Source: an uncultured Acidobacteriota bacterium (lineage in GTDB: Bacteria > Acidobacteriota > Blastocatellia > RBC074). Taken from it: a stretch of DNA of 24,938 nt. Under the pieces are notes generated by a model. It was not told where the DNA came from, did no database searches, and worked only from the letters and a program-made list of their open reading frames with translations. The DNA lies in contig CALBSU010000118.1 in NCBI GenBank assembly GCA_937967285.1, positions 1-24,938 on the forward strand, written 5' to 3'. Within the stretch, counting starts at the first letter, position 1. Every line of letters starts with the position of its first letter. This document shows positions 1 through 19,186 of the stretch, piece after piece. The translations under genes were made by a program, and so were the position numbers.

Positions 1-1
1 C

Positions 2-741
<740 letters not shown>

Positions 742-745
<4 letters not shown>

Positions 746-1722
746 TCAGTCCCCTTGTTGAACAGAACAACTTTACCCGTAGTCTTTCGTCCTTCGAGCA
801 TGCGATGCGATTCGGCGGCATCAGCCAACGGGAAGGTCTTGTCGATTCTCAGTTTTACCTCGCCGCTTCTGATCCAGTCGAAAAGCTCGCCCGAGCGCCA
901 GAGCAGCTCCTCGCGAGTCGCGGCGTAATGCGCCAGACTCGGGCGCGTCAGGAAGAGCGATCCCTTCTGAGCCAGTATGCCCGGATCGAAGGGCGGAACC
1001 GGCCCGCTCGACTGTCCGAACAGCGCCATCATCCCGCGCGGCCGCAGGCAGTTCAGGCTCTTGATGAAGGTGTCCTTGCCGACAGAATCGTAGACGACAT
1101 CGACGCCCTTGTCACCGGTGAGGCTTCGCGTCTCCTTCTCGAAATCAGATTCGGTGTAGACGATCACGTCGCCCACGCCCGTCTCCTGCACAAGCCTCGC
1201 CTTCTCCGGGGTCGATACGGTTCCGATCACACGCGCGCCGATCCGCTTCGCCATCTGGATCAGCAGCAGCCCGACTCCGCCCGCCGCCGCATGCACCAGC
1301 GCCGTCTCGCCCGCCTTGAGCGGATGGACGGACGTCACAAGGTAATGCGCCGTCATCCCCTGCAGCATGGCCGCAGCGGCTGACTTCGAATCAAGCCCCT
1401 CCGGCACCGGCACCAGCTTCCAGGCCGGGACGGCGGCGAATTCGGCATATGCCCCCGGCTGCATCGCATACGCCACGCGATCGCCGACCGACAGCCCGCG
1501 CACCCCCTCGCCGAGGCTCTCGACAACGCCCGCGGCCTCCATGCCCGGAATGAACGGTATCGGCAGAGGATAGAGCCCGGTCCGGTGGTAGACGTCGATG
1601 TAGTTCAATCCGATCGCCTCGATCCGAACCAGCGCTTCTCCGGCCCCCGGCTCGGGGACGGCATAATCACGATAGATGAGGGACTCCGGCCCTCCGCATT
1701 TCTCGACAACAATGGCTTTCAT
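742..1722 (-). CDS. qor: Zinc-independent quinone oxidoreductase (NADPH:quinone reductase, MDR superfamily)
   Basis: The 326-residue protein has the usual length and layout of the QOR/zeta-crystallin branch of medium-chain dehydrogenases. An N-terminal GroES-like domain (about residues 1-125, with [15 protein letters not shown] and the [10 protein letters not shown] segment) is followed by a Rossmann domain with the nucleotide motif HAAAGGVG at about 144-151. The cysteine/histidine zinc ligands of alcohol dehydrogenases are absent, as expected for quinone reductases. Such cytosolic enzymes reduce quinones or other electrophilic carbonyls with NADPH. The stop overlaps the start of the YhhN gene by 4 bp, so the two form an operon. 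The true substrate cannot be read from sequence. Confidence 0.88.
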
Positions 1723-1778
1723 AGGATTTATGCGCGCGGCGTCTGAGGCGCCGCATTAAAAGCAGTCCGATATTGAAA

Positions 1779-1798
1779 GCGGCGCCCTCGGGCGCCGC
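1779..1798. repeat. GC-rich perfect inverted repeat between minus-strand genes
   Basis: GCGGCGCCC, a 2-nt centre and GGGCGCCGC form a perfect inverted repeat (practical stem 8 bp, loop 4). It lies in the 150-bp gap between the DUF1579-like gene and qor, and a related GGCGCCGC sits nearby at 1748-1755. Read on the minus strand it is followed only by TTTC, so it is at best a weak terminator for the upstream gene. It may instead be a dispersed palindromic repeat. Confidence 0.45.
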
Positions 1799-1872
1799 AC
1801 TCCACGCTTGCAGGTTGGATTGTACTGATCCCGGCCGGATATGGCCAGCCTTCGGGCAGGAGGTATCTTTTC

Positions 1873-2403
1873 TTATTGACCGGCTTTCCTCAGATAGATT
1901 CCGTCGAAGACGGTCTTCCACGTCTTCCCGTCGTCGCTCGAGGATTCCCATAACTGGCGGATTTTATTCTCCGGCAATGGGAAAAATGTCAGTTTCTGCA
2001 GTATTTTCGCGCCTTTCGTATCCCTTGTCTCGCCGGCGAACTTCATCGCACCGTCGATGAATTCGCCGTCCAGTTCAAGCACCCCGCCGCGATCGTCAAC
2101 CCAGGTCTGATGCCACTTGCCCGTCTGCCGGTTGAAGAAGTTGAAGCTCTTGCCGCTGCCTCCGCCGGCGCCCGTCCAGTTCTCGAAGATCACGCAGCCG
2201 CCGAGTATCGACCTCACCTCGTTAGTCCCGGCCGGTTTATCGTTGACCCTCACATTCCAGTCTCCGATCCAGAAATCGAACTGGCGATGCTTCGACCCTG
2301 CGGCCTCGCACGGCTTCGGATTGTTCTGCGCATTCGTGCCGACCGCTCCGGCCAGGATCGCCGCCATGACCAGAAGCGCTCGAATCAGTTGAGTTTTCGT
2401 CAT
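1873..2403 (-). CDS. Exported DUF1579-like protein
   Basis: Taken from the ATG at 2403 (176 aa) because AAGGAAGG lies 6 bases upstream; an in-frame ATG six codons earlier (2421) overlaps that site and is less likely. Residues 1-26 form a classic Sec signal peptide (basic start, LLVMAAILAGAV core, likely cleavage after TNA). The mature part carries FDFWIGDWNVRV, GGCVIFENW, FNFFNRQTGKWHQTWVDD and a C-terminal WKTVFDGIYLRK. This is the pattern of small secreted lipocalin-like proteins annotated as DUF1579 in soil bacteria. Function unknown; periplasmic or secreted location is inferred. It stands alone, about 150 bp upstream of qor on the same strand. Confidence 0.7.
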   Translation of the reverse strand: MTKTQLIRALLVMAAILAGAVGTNAQNNPKPCEAAGSKHRQFDFWIGDWNVRVNDKPAGTNEVRSILGGCVIFENWTGAGGGSGKSFNFFNRQTGKWHQTWVDDRGGVLELDGEFIDGAMKFAGETRDTKGAKILQKLTFFPLPENKIRQLWESSSDDGKTWKTVFDGIYLRKAGQ

Positions 2404-2566
2404 TATCCGCCTTCCTTTCATCAGGATTGGAAAGTTTTATTAGATCCCGAACGCCCACTGATGTCTTTATCGAATTGTAAAATTTCTCATGGCTTCAGTT
2501 AATGAACTCGATCGGGGCGTGCGAAAACCAGTTTCCCGGCAAATACGGCTTACTGTAAAATCGGTT

Positions 2567-2580
2567 CCTCGCCGGCGAGG
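2567..2580. promoter_or_regulatory. 14-bp perfect palindrome upstream of the small plus-strand gene
   Basis: CCTCGCCGGCGAGG is a perfect palindrome about 40 bp before the GTG start of the 71-residue protein. It directly follows a -10-like TGTAAAAT (2554-2561). The position would suit an operator or a short 5'-UTR hairpin. No regulator is known from the sequence, and GC-rich palindromes are common in this window. Confidence 0.3.
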
Positions 2581-2619
2581 GATTCTTCGCCGGGACGATC
2601 AAAACCGGGAGGATGAATT

Positions 2620-2835
2620 GTGAAGAAATTTCTCGAAAGCAGAATCGGCAAGGAGATCGAGGTCATATGCGAGGGCGCCTCGATCAAGGGCAGGGTGACC
2701 CACGTCGAGGACGATATCCTGCACCTCGAAAAAGACGATGTCGTCTGCTTCGTCAATATTAATAAGATAGTCGTGATCTGGGACGAGCGGGAGAAGAAGG
2801 GGCGGCCGCCGGGATTTGTGCCGACTGAGGATTAA
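2620..2835 (+). CDS. Small MM0924-family-like protein
   Basis: A 71-residue protein starting at GTG with a strong GGGAGG eight bases upstream; the nearby ATG at 2613 is out of frame. It begins MKKFLESRIGKEIEVICEG and reads as a compact five-strand beta barrel (alternating hydrophobic positions through KGRVTHVEDDILHLEKDDVVCFVNINKIVVIWD). This resembles the uncharacterised MM0924 family, often likened to Sm/KOW-type folds. The tail from about residue 57 (EREKKGRPPGFVPTED) is charged and probably disordered. No function is known. It is isolated, flanked by a palindrome upstream and a long hairpin downstream. Confidence 0.65.
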   Translation: MKKFLESRIGKEIEVICEGASIKGRVTHVEDDILHLEKDDVVCFVNINKIVVIWDEREKKGRPPGFVPTED

Positions 2836-2839
2836 AGAA

Positions 2840-2874
2840 ACCGGGCAGGACTGAAATCTTCAATCCTGCCCGGT
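2840..2874. terminator. Hairpin between convergent genes (possible bidirectional terminator)
   Basis: An 11-bp perfect stem (ACCGGGCAGGA / TCCTGCCCGGT) with further pairing in the loop (TGAA/TTCA) sits five bases after the stop of the small protein and 14 bases before the stop of the NlpC/P60 gene on the opposite strand. Position and symmetry suit a shared terminator. No U-run follows on either strand, so it is not a canonical intrinsic terminator. Confidence 0.5.
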
Positions 2875-2887
2875 CGCATCGAATCAG

Positions 2888-3484
2888 TCAGTACCTCGGC
2901 CTGATCTTCCTTTTCGGCAGCGGCACTTTTCTGAATCCGATCACACGGTCCCCCCAGTAGCCCGAGAAGAATGCCCGTTCGACGCCCTTCGAGCTCGAGA
3001 CGTGATAGAACGAGAATGCGTCGCGGACTATGCCGACGTGCCCAAGGTCCTTGAAAAAGACAAGGGTCCCGAACTCCGACTCATCGCCCTCCTCGATCTC
3101 AGGCAGCATCTCCCAGAGCATCTTCGCCGATCCGCGCTTGAGGTCTATCCCGGCTTCCTGATAGACCCTCCAGACGAATCCCGAACAGTCATAGCCTCTG
3201 TCGTCGGTCCCGGTCGATCGATACGGGATGCCTATCCGCTCGATGATCGCATCATAGAGCAGTGCATCCATCGTCGCCTTCCGTGATCCGTACGGACGCG
3301 GTCTCGGTCGCACGACCGATTCCTTGTCCGGTGAGATGTTTCTCTCGATCAGCCGGTCGATCGAGATCGATGACGACAGTAAACGGTTGATAAGGGGGTA
3401 TCTGGTCTGAGCGGAGGCCTCCGTCACAAGCAGGAAAAAGTTGAACCCTGCACAAAGCAGTACTAGCCGATATGCGTTACGCAT
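2888..3484 (-). CDS. Exported NlpC/P60-family peptidoglycan hydrolase
   Basis: The 198-residue protein has an N-terminal signal peptide (hydrophobic CAGFNFFLLV, likely cut after ASA near residue 25), a basic linker (RPRPRPYGSRKA, about 59-70) and an NlpC/P60 domain from about residue 72. The catalytic triad is visible: Cys100 in YDCSGFV, His149 in LGHVGIV and His161 in YHVSSSKGV. Such enzymes are papain-like endopeptidases that cut peptide stems in the periplasm. AAGGAG stands nine bases before the ATG. The start codon lies inside an inverted repeat (3470-3486). The gene is monocistronic as far as can be seen. Confidence 0.85.
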   Translation of the reverse strand: MRNAYRLVLLCAGFNFFLLVTEASAQTRYPLINRLLSSSISIDRLIERNISPDKESVVRPRPRPYGSRKATMDALLYDAIIERIGIPYRSTGTDDRGYDCSGFVWRVYQEAGIDLKRGSAKMLWEMLPEIEEGDESEFGTLVFFKDLGHVGIVRDAFSFYHVSSSKGVERAFFSGYWGDRVIGFRKVPLPKRKIRPRY

Positions 3485-3486
3485 AT
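3470..3486. repeat. Inverted repeat spanning the NlpC/P60 start codon
   Basis: ATATGCG, TTA, CGCATAT: a 7-bp perfect stem with a 3-nt loop that includes the ATG. It is partly a direct repeat (ATATGCGTTA occurs twice, from 3470 and 3483). In mRNA it could partly occlude initiation; this is inference only. Confidence 0.4.
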
Positions 3487-3772
3487 GCGTTATCTCCTTC
3501 AGTTGTGGTCTGTAGTCGAAAGGGGTCGGCTAGATTTGGTGATTAGGGTCAACGACGGGGGTTTAGGCAGGGGGCCTGTTAAAAGGGTGCTTCAGTGGGG
3601 CCTGAAGTGTCATTAATATAACCCGAAATCCCGGGCTTGTCATTAAAAAAGATTAGAGGGTGTCTTCTCTTCGCGCGATTATGGTTTCTCTGTCAGTGAT
3701 CGACAGGCAGCGGGCGTTCGGTAAGTTGTTGTTTCTATTGGGTTTGTCGGCTGGTCCGGGTGCGGCTTGCGA
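3485..3772. other. Intergenic region, no gene recognised
   Basis: 288 bp between the NlpC/P60 start and the end of the methyltransferase gene, so it should hold the NlpC promoter reading leftwards. A short hairpin (CTTCAG..CTGAAG around 3591-3608) and two copies of GTCATTAA (near 3608 and 3639) are visible. I see no RNA gene or convincing promoter. Confidence 0.4.
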
Positions 3773-4507
3773 TCAGGGTTTCGTGCCGTAGTTTATGGCC
3801 ATGATTCCTCCGCCGAATTCGCGATATCCGGTCTCAACAAAGCCGGCCTGCTCCATCAGCGATTGAACTTTGCTCTGCCCCGGATACAGCTTCAGGCTTT
3901 CAGGGATATAACGATAAACATCGGGATCTCCGTGGATCAAATATCCGGCCGCAGAGCCGGTAACGACCAGATAATTGAAGTAAAGCCACCGGTATATCTT
4001 ATTTGGAGGGTGAGCGAAATCGAGAGACAGAAAGCGTCCGCCCGGTTTAAGGACCCGGAAAATCTGGCTGATTGCCGCTTCGATATCCGGCACATTGCGA
4101 AGAGCATAGCCGCACGTGACATGGTTAAAAGCGGCATCGTCAAACGGCATATTCAATATATCTTCACATAAAAATTCCACATTGGCTGAACCCTTGCTTT
4201 TGCGTTTACTTTCGGCGATCTCGATCATCGACGGAAGGATATCCATGCCGATGACCTTGCCGGCGGGTACGCGCTGACCTAAAGAAAAAGCTATGTCTCC
4301 GGTGCCGCATGCCAGGTCCAGAATCTGTTCATCGCCATTTAAATCAAGCATCCTGACCAGTTCATTCTTCCAGCGCCGGTCCATGTTGAATGAAAACACG
4401 ACCGTGAAGGAGTCATAAACCGGGGCGATTTTTTCAAACATCTTATCGACGTAAAACTGCTTCTTCTGTTTCGAGGTAATGTATTCTTTCAGATTCAATT
4501 TCGACAT
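3773..4507 (-). CDS. ubiE: UbiE/MenG-type quinone C-methyltransferase
   Basis: From the ATG at 4507 (244 aa) the start is backed by GGAGG seven bases upstream; a 19-codon longer reading has no such support. The protein is a class I SAM methyltransferase with motif [10 protein letters not shown] (about 63-71), a GMDI acidic strand end (about 87-90), and [14 protein letters not shown]. The family-specific front part, [18 protein letters not shown] (about 24-46), matches UbiE/MenG. These cytosolic enzymes methylate demethylmenaquinone or the ubiquinone precursor. Which quinone is used here is not determinable; menaquinone would be expected in many phyla with this gene set. Base composition looks lower in GC than both neighbours. 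Confidence 0.87.
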   Translation of the reverse strand: MSKLNLKEYITSKQKKQFYVDKMFEKIAPVYDSFTVVFSFNMDRRWKNELVRMLDLNGDEQILDLACGTGDIAFSLGQRVPAGKVIGMDILPSMIEIAESKRKSKGSANVEFLCEDILNMPFDDAAFNHVTCGYALRNVPDIEAAISQIFRVLKPGGRFLSLDFAHPPNKIYRWLYFNYLVVTGSAAGYLIHGDPDVYRYIPESLKLYPGQSKVQSLMEQAGFVETGYREFGGGIMAINYGTKP

Positions 4508-4596
4508 CGAATGTCCTCCGGTGAAGGCAGTCACGTCCATATCAATCTCAGCCCGTATCTGCACCTCCGCGTTAATAAGACCCGGGTTGCGCGGTA

Positions 4597-5997
<1,401 letters not shown>

Positions 5998-6043
5998 GCG
6001 CCGAAGTATAAAGTAGAACGTTGAAAGTAGAAAGTGAGTGGAA

Positions 6044-6080
<37 letters not shown>

Positions 6081-6087
6081 AAAGATG

Positions 6088-6141
6088 AAAGGGCGTTGAA
6101 AGTAACAGGCGCGAGCAGGTTTGAATTCACCCGACGCCTGC
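6088..6141 (+). repeat. Intergenic repeat, copy 1
   Basis: It starts AAAGGGCGTTGAAAGTAACA and ends at CCCGACGCCTG. It contains an internal inverted pair CAGGCG/CGCCTG (6106-6111 and 6135-6140) around GAATTC. Copy 2 is at 6401-6462. Confidence 0.7.
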
Positions 6142-6400
6142 CACCTCACCATTTTCTACTTTTTGCACGTAACTGCCCAGCCGCGGAGCGGCTGCCGAAT
6201 TTAGCCGTGTCGTTCACGGCACGGAAAGCATTCCCCGGGCTATTTTCTGCCACCCGCTCCGCGGGCTTGAATAATAAATAAACGACTGTCCCGGGGTTAC
6301 GCTCGGCCTGCGGCCTCGCTTCACCCCGGGCTACAATCTGTCACCCGCTCCGCGGGCTTGAACCGCCAACGGAGGCTGAGCAGTTACAAGTAAAAAGTAG

Positions 6401-6462
6401 AAAGGGCGTTGAACGTAACAGGCGTGAGTCGGCAGAGCAGGTTTGAATTCACCCGACGCCTG
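6401..6462 (+). repeat. Intergenic repeat, copy 2
   Basis: The same unit as 6088-6141, with single-base changes (GAACGTAACA for GAAAGTAACA) and an extra segment (GTGAGTCGGCAGA) before GCAGGTTTGAATTC. Flanked on both sides by the AAAGTAG-type heptamer. Confidence 0.7.
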
Positions 6463-6482
6463 ACTCCCCGGCACTTTCTACA

Positions 6483-7958
<1,476 letters not shown>

Positions 7959-7981
7959 GTTAGCTCCGGAACGGGCTGCGA

Positions 7982-8755
<774 letters not shown>

Positions 8756-8906
8756 CGCGTAAAAACTAGCAAGGGGAGACCGGTTTCGCAAGCATCCGCC
8801 CGGCTGCCGAAAATGGCCGGCCGGCGCCATCGGCATCGACTGGAGTTTGCCAAATCGCCTGTAATCGTCAAGAATATGATTTTCTTTTGACGGGGACACC
8901 GCTCGC

Positions 8907-10901
<1,995 letters not shown>

Positions 10902-10906
10902 ACCAG

Positions 10907-11710
10907 ATGAACGACCGGCTCCAATTGATCGTCGATTCGCATGCCCATCTCGATGTTCCGCAGTACGATGACGACCGGGACCAGGTGATCGAACGTGCGC
11001 GACAGGCGGGAGTCGGCCTGATGCTCGAGATCTGCGGCAGCGATGTCGGAGCCGGCTCCCTCGAAAAGGGCATCCAACTGGTCGACGCGCATCCTTTTAT
11101 ATACGGCGCGATCGGCCTTCATCCGCACGAAGCGAGTCTCTGGAATGATGACCTCGAGTCGAAACTGTGCGGACTGAGCCTTCACCCGAAGATCGTCGGC
11201 TGGGGCGAGATCGGGCTCGATTATTACTACGATCACAGCCCGCGCGACCGTCAGCGCGAGGTTTTCCGCCGCCAGCTCGAACTGGCTCTCGAGCGCCGGC
11301 TGCCGGTTATCATTCATACCCGCGACGCTGAAGACGATACGATCGAGATCCTGCGCCGTTGCTGGACCGAAGCGGGTGGCGCTGAAATCGGCGGGATCAT
11401 CCATTGCTTCACCGGAACCCGCGTTCTGGCCGACGCCGCGCTCGACTTGGGGTTCATGATCTCGTTCTCAGGCGTCGTGACCTTCAAAAACGCCGCCGAA
11501 TTGAGGGAGATCGCCCGGGCCGTCCCGCTCGACCGGCTGCTGGTCGAGACGGATTGCCCGTATCTCGCGCCCGTCCCGTATCGCGGGAAGCGCAACGAGC
11601 CGGCTTATGTCGTTGAAACCGCTGCGTTTCTGGCCGAACTTCGCGGCCTGACTGTCGAGCGTCTGGCCGAATCGACGACCGAAAACTTCACGCGGCTCTT
11701 CAGGTTGTGA
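10907..11710 (+). CDS. tatD: TatD-family metal-dependent DNase/hydrolase
   Basis: A 267-residue TIM-barrel hydrolase of the TatD family. The metal and active-site positions are visible: H12 and H14 (VDSHAHLD), the glutamate of GWGEIGLDYYYD, the histidine of IIHTRDA, the histidine of IIHCFTG and the aspartate of LVETDCPYLAPVPYRGKRNEP. Family members are Mg-dependent 3'-5' exonucleases or deoxyribonucleases implicated in DNA repair and turnover. The gene starts 5 bp after metG, an arrangement common in bacteria, and is probably translated from the same message. No strong Shine-Dalgarno precedes it. Confidence 0.93.
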   Translation: MNDRLQLIVDSHAHLDVPQYDDDRDQVIERARQAGVGLMLEICGSDVGAGSLEKGIQLVDAHPFIYGAIGLHPHEASLWNDDLESKLCGLSLHPKIVGWGEIGLDYYYDHSPRDRQREVFRRQLELALERRLPVIIHTRDAEDDTIEILRRCWTEAGGAEIGGIIHCFTGTRVLADAALDLGFMISFSGVVTFKNAAELREIARAVPLDRLLVETDCPYLAPVPYRGKRNEPAYVVETAAFLAELRGLTVERLAESTTENFTRLFRL

Positions 11711-11732
11711 TACATATTTGATCAATCCTCTA

Positions 11733-11760
11733 TTGACAGGAAAAACTTGCAGTGTAATTT
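11733..11760 (+). promoter_or_regulatory. Possible sigma-70 promoter for the YajQ-like gene
   Basis: A perfect TTGACA (11733-11738) in the AT-rich 57-bp gap after tatD is followed 16 bp later by TAATTT (11755-11760), or by TGTAAT (11753-11758) with a short 14-bp spacer. The -35 box is good and the -10 box mediocre. It would start transcription immediately upstream of the ATG at 11768. Confidence 0.4.
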
Positions 11761-11767
11761 GTGAATT

Positions 11768-12268
<501 letters not shown>

Positions 12269-12321
12269 TCCGGCCTACAGGAGCAGGGACGCAGAGGAGA
12301 CGGCGCTCGGGGCTCAAAAAT

Positions 12322-13338
<1,017 letters not shown>

Positions 13339-13342
13339 TCTT

Positions 13343-14038
<696 letters not shown>

Positions 14039-14049
14039 ATCGGGTCACG

Positions 14050-14634
14050 ATGAGCACATCCAATCCCAAAGACGGACACGAGATCGAGGTCAAGCTGCGG
14101 CTCGACGGCATCGAGCAGTTGCACCGCGCCGGCCTCACTCTCGAGCTCGAGACTGAGCGCCACTTCGAGGACAACTGGCTCTTCGATACGCCGGACGGCA
14201 GGCTCGGCCGCGAGCTTTCGGTCCTCCGCGTCAGGATCGCCGGTACGGGCGGATCGATGACCTACAAGGCGAAGGCCGACGACGAGGTCTCACGGTTCAA
14301 GCGGCGCATCGAGATCGAGACACGGCTCGACGATCCGCGCAGCGCAATCGCATTGTTCGAAAGGCTGGGTTATCGCAAATGGTTCCGGTACCAGAAATAC
14401 CGGACGGTGTATCAGGCATATTTCGATCCCGATCGCCGTTTATCGGTCATGTTCGACGAGACTCCGATCGGCAATTTCGTTGAACTCGAGGGTGGAGAAG
14501 ACGATCTGGCGGCGGCTGTCGCGTTGCTCGGAGTTGGCCCGGCGGACTTCATTCTGGAAAGTTATCTGACGCTGCAAGCCAATGCCTGCGCGGCGCGCGG
14601 GCGCTCGCTCGAGGATATGATTTTCGACTTGTGA
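14050..14634 (+). CDS. CYTH-domain phosphohydrolase or adenylate-cyclase-like protein
   Basis: A 194-residue single-domain protein with the CYTH signature ExExK near its N terminus (EIEVK, 11-15). Further tunnel-lining charged residues follow: LRVRI and MTYKAK in the middle, RRIEIETR, KYRTVY, SVMFDETPIGNFVELEGG. CYTH enzymes form an eight-stranded tunnel that binds inorganic triphosphate or nucleotides with Mg. Members include class IV adenylate cyclase, thiamine triphosphatase and tripolyphosphatase. Alternation of basic and acidic residues is preserved, so the enzyme is probably active, but the substrate is open. No clear ribosome site is visible because direct repeats fill the leader. Confidence 0.82.
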   Translation: MSTSNPKDGHEIEVKLRLDGIEQLHRAGLTLELETERHFEDNWLFDTPDGRLGRELSVLRVRIAGTGGSMTYKAKADDEVSRFKRRIEIETRLDDPRSAIALFERLGYRKWFRYQKYRTVYQAYFDPDRRLSVMFDETPIGNFVELEGGEDDLAAAVALLGVGPADFILESYLTLQANACAARGRSLEDMIFDL

Positions 14635-14688
14635 TTCCGCAAGTTCTGATATCATACGCAACAGATACAAATTCCTCAGGAGGAACCT

Positions 14689-15159
14689 ATGAACCCTATG
14701 GATCCGTCCGCGCTCGCTCCGCTGGTCATGCCATGGCTTATCAGATATGCTCCACCCATCTTCGATGCTGCTAAAACCTACGGTGGAAAGGCACTGGAAA
14801 CGATTGCCGAGAAAGCCCTCGAGAAGGTCGGCGAAAATATCACCGAGGAATCATGGCAGTTTGGTAAACCTCTGCTCAAAAAGCTCCTCGCCAGGTTTAC
14901 GATCACCCCCGCAGCTTTAGTGGCTATTGAAGATCTGGCAAAGGATCCCCAGGACTCTGACAATCAAGCCGTCATGAGGGTTCAATTGAAGAAAATATTC
15001 GAGGCCGATCAAGACTTCGCGGCCGAGATTGAGAAACTGATGTCAGAGGCGAACCGCGCCGGCAGCACGATCAACATCACGGCTTCAGGTGATCGAAGCG
15101 TCGCCGCTCAGAACATCAATGCACCCGTCATCATCGGCGATATCAAGACAGGGAAATAG
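14689..15159 (+). CDS. Small helical protein sharing a linker motif with the two STAND proteins
   Basis: A 156-residue protein I cannot assign to a named family. AGGAGG lies six bases before the ATG. Residues 1-75 are helical with hydrophobic stretches ([28 protein letters not shown]). Residues about 76-120 form an acidic helical hairpin ([37 protein letters not shown]). The C terminus is a Gly/Asn-rich beta-prone tail, [19 protein letters not shown]. Nearly the same tail sequence opens the next protein (residues 13-29) and occurs in the minus-strand STAND protein (about 247-265), which carries its own helical N-terminal domain. I infer a split partner or effector-side subunit whose tail co-assembles with the NTPase. 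It lies 59 bp upstream of that gene. Confidence 0.6.
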   Translation: MNPMDPSALAPLVMPWLIRYAPPIFDAAKTYGGKALETIAEKALEKVGENITEESWQFGKPLLKKLLARFTITPAALVAIEDLAKDPQDSDNQAVMRVQLKKIFEADQDFAAEIEKLMSEANRAGSTINITASGDRSVAAQNINAPVIIGDIKTGK

Positions 15160-15189
15160 GCCCGATCAACCCGCCATTCCGTTGATTTA

Positions 15190-17960
<2,771 letters not shown>

Positions 17961-17963
17961 GGA

Positions 17964-18021
<58 letters not shown>

Positions 18022-18025
18022 CTTA

Positions 18026-18046
18026 ACGCACGCTGGGAGCGTGCGT
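18026..18046. repeat. 9-bp perfect hairpin between VR1 and TR
   Basis: ACGCACGCT, GGG, AGCGTGCGT: a perfect 9-bp stem with a 3-nt loop, five bases after the 58-bp element and 62 bases before TR. It may terminate target 1 transcription or structure the 5' part of the template RNA; no U-run follows. Confidence 0.6.
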
Positions 18047-18105
18047 ACCGGGCGACGTATGGTGTATGATGCCTCCGCAGCGCAGGCTGTGGGGTTATCT
18101 GCGAT

Positions 18106-18456
<351 letters not shown>

Positions 18457-18484
18457 CTGACCCCGCAGGGGGCGAATAGATAAG

Positions 18485-18518
18485 CCAGGGGTGGAGCGCT
18501 TCAGCGCGGAACCCCTGG
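18485..18518. repeat. Left-end palindrome of the IS200/RAYT-like element
   Basis: CCAGGGGT and ACCCCTGG form an 8-bp outer stem; inside, AGCGCTTCAGCGC forms a second stem-loop. The inverted partner is at 19077-19110. Confidence 0.85.
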
Positions 18519-18567
18519 AAAAGGCCACCCCCATCCATCCGCAAGCCCCAAAGGGGCGTAATCATTC

Positions 18568-19020
18568 CTAATCCCAGACATATCGTTCGTCAAAATCGAC
18601 ATTGTATTTCCAGCATAGTGAACGAAATTCTATTTGATATGATTTATCTCGATGTTGGACTTTTTGATTGGCAATGTATCGCTTAACATCGTCGACTCCG
18701 GATTGACCGATGGAAAATACCCCGTAACCTGATTGCCATTTGAAGTCTTTGAATTCCTTCCCCTGATCTTTAATCCATCTCGATGAGTAGCTCTTCACTT
18801 TTTCCACCAATTCGGCAACAGTGCAGGTCCGCGACAACAGGAACAGAGTGTGAATGTGATCAACATCGCCCCCGATGATCAGCGCAGGGCAACCTTTGTT
18901 ACGAAAGATCCCGCACATATAAGCATGTAACTCGGATTCGATTTTATCGGCGATAAATGGCTGGCGATTTTTTGTGCTGAAGATAAGGTGAAGGTAGATC
19001 GATGATAATGATTGAGGCAT
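18568..19020 (-). CDS. Y1-family (IS200-like/RAYT) transposase
   Basis: A 150-residue single-domain transposase. The ATG at 19020 has AAGGAG eight bases upstream, which beats the longer frame to 19143. It begins MPQSLSSIYLHLIFSTKNRQPF, typical of Transposase_17/REP-associated tyrosine transposases. It has the HUH metal-binding pair H55-I-H57 (GDVDHIHTLF), the YGVFSIGQSGVDDV segment, and a helix with the probable nucleophile Tyr115 (VKRYIANQKVQHR). These enzymes cut and join single-stranded DNA at hairpin-bearing ends. All key residues are present, so it may be active. Palindromes lie on both sides, 50 to 60 bp outside the gene. It points opposite to the RT remnant. Confidence 0.88.
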   Translation of the reverse strand: MPQSLSSIYLHLIFSTKNRQPFIADKIESELHAYMCGIFRNKGCPALIIGGDVDHIHTLFLLSRTCTVAELVEKVKSYSSRWIKDQGKEFKDFKWQSGYGVFSIGQSGVDDVKRYIANQKVQHRDKSYQIEFRSLCWKYNVDFDERYVWD

Positions 19021-19076
19021 GGCCTTTTCTCCTTCTTGCGCCCATTTTGGGCTTGATTGAAGGGATGGCCGTTTTA

Positions 19077-19110
19077 CCAGGGGTTCCGCGCTGAAGCGCT
19101 CCTCCCCTGG
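19077..19110. repeat. Right-end palindrome of the IS200/RAYT-like element
   Basis: Inverted copy of 18485-18518 (one base different): CCAGGGG and CCCCTGG outer arms around CGCGCTGAAGCGCT. It precedes the transposase start on the coding strand. Confidence 0.85.
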
Positions 19111-19186
19111 CTTCCATATTCTGCCCCCTTCGGGGTCAGGCATGCAAGATGTTGATCATCAATAACAAAATACTACAAACAGTTAA

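Larger units (their letters stand above)
18457..19139 (-). mobile_element. IS200/RAYT-like element with hairpin ends
   Basis: About 683 bp bounded by imperfect inverted ends. Left end reads CTGACCCCGCAGGGGGC; the reverse complement of the right end reads CTGACCCCGAAGGGGGC. Each is followed inward by a near-identical palindrome (18485-18518 and 19077-19110) and a GGCCA segment. It encodes one Y1 transposase. It occupies the space where the 5' part of the DGR reverse transcriptase should be. Exact boundaries and any target sequence are uncertain. Confidence 0.7.

Noticed and set aside
14689..15159. Possible Avd accessory protein of the DGR
   Set aside because: Avd is a small basic helical-bundle protein usually next to TR/RT. 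This protein is acidic, carries the [14 protein letters not shown] tail shared with the STAND proteins, and lies upstream of target 1.
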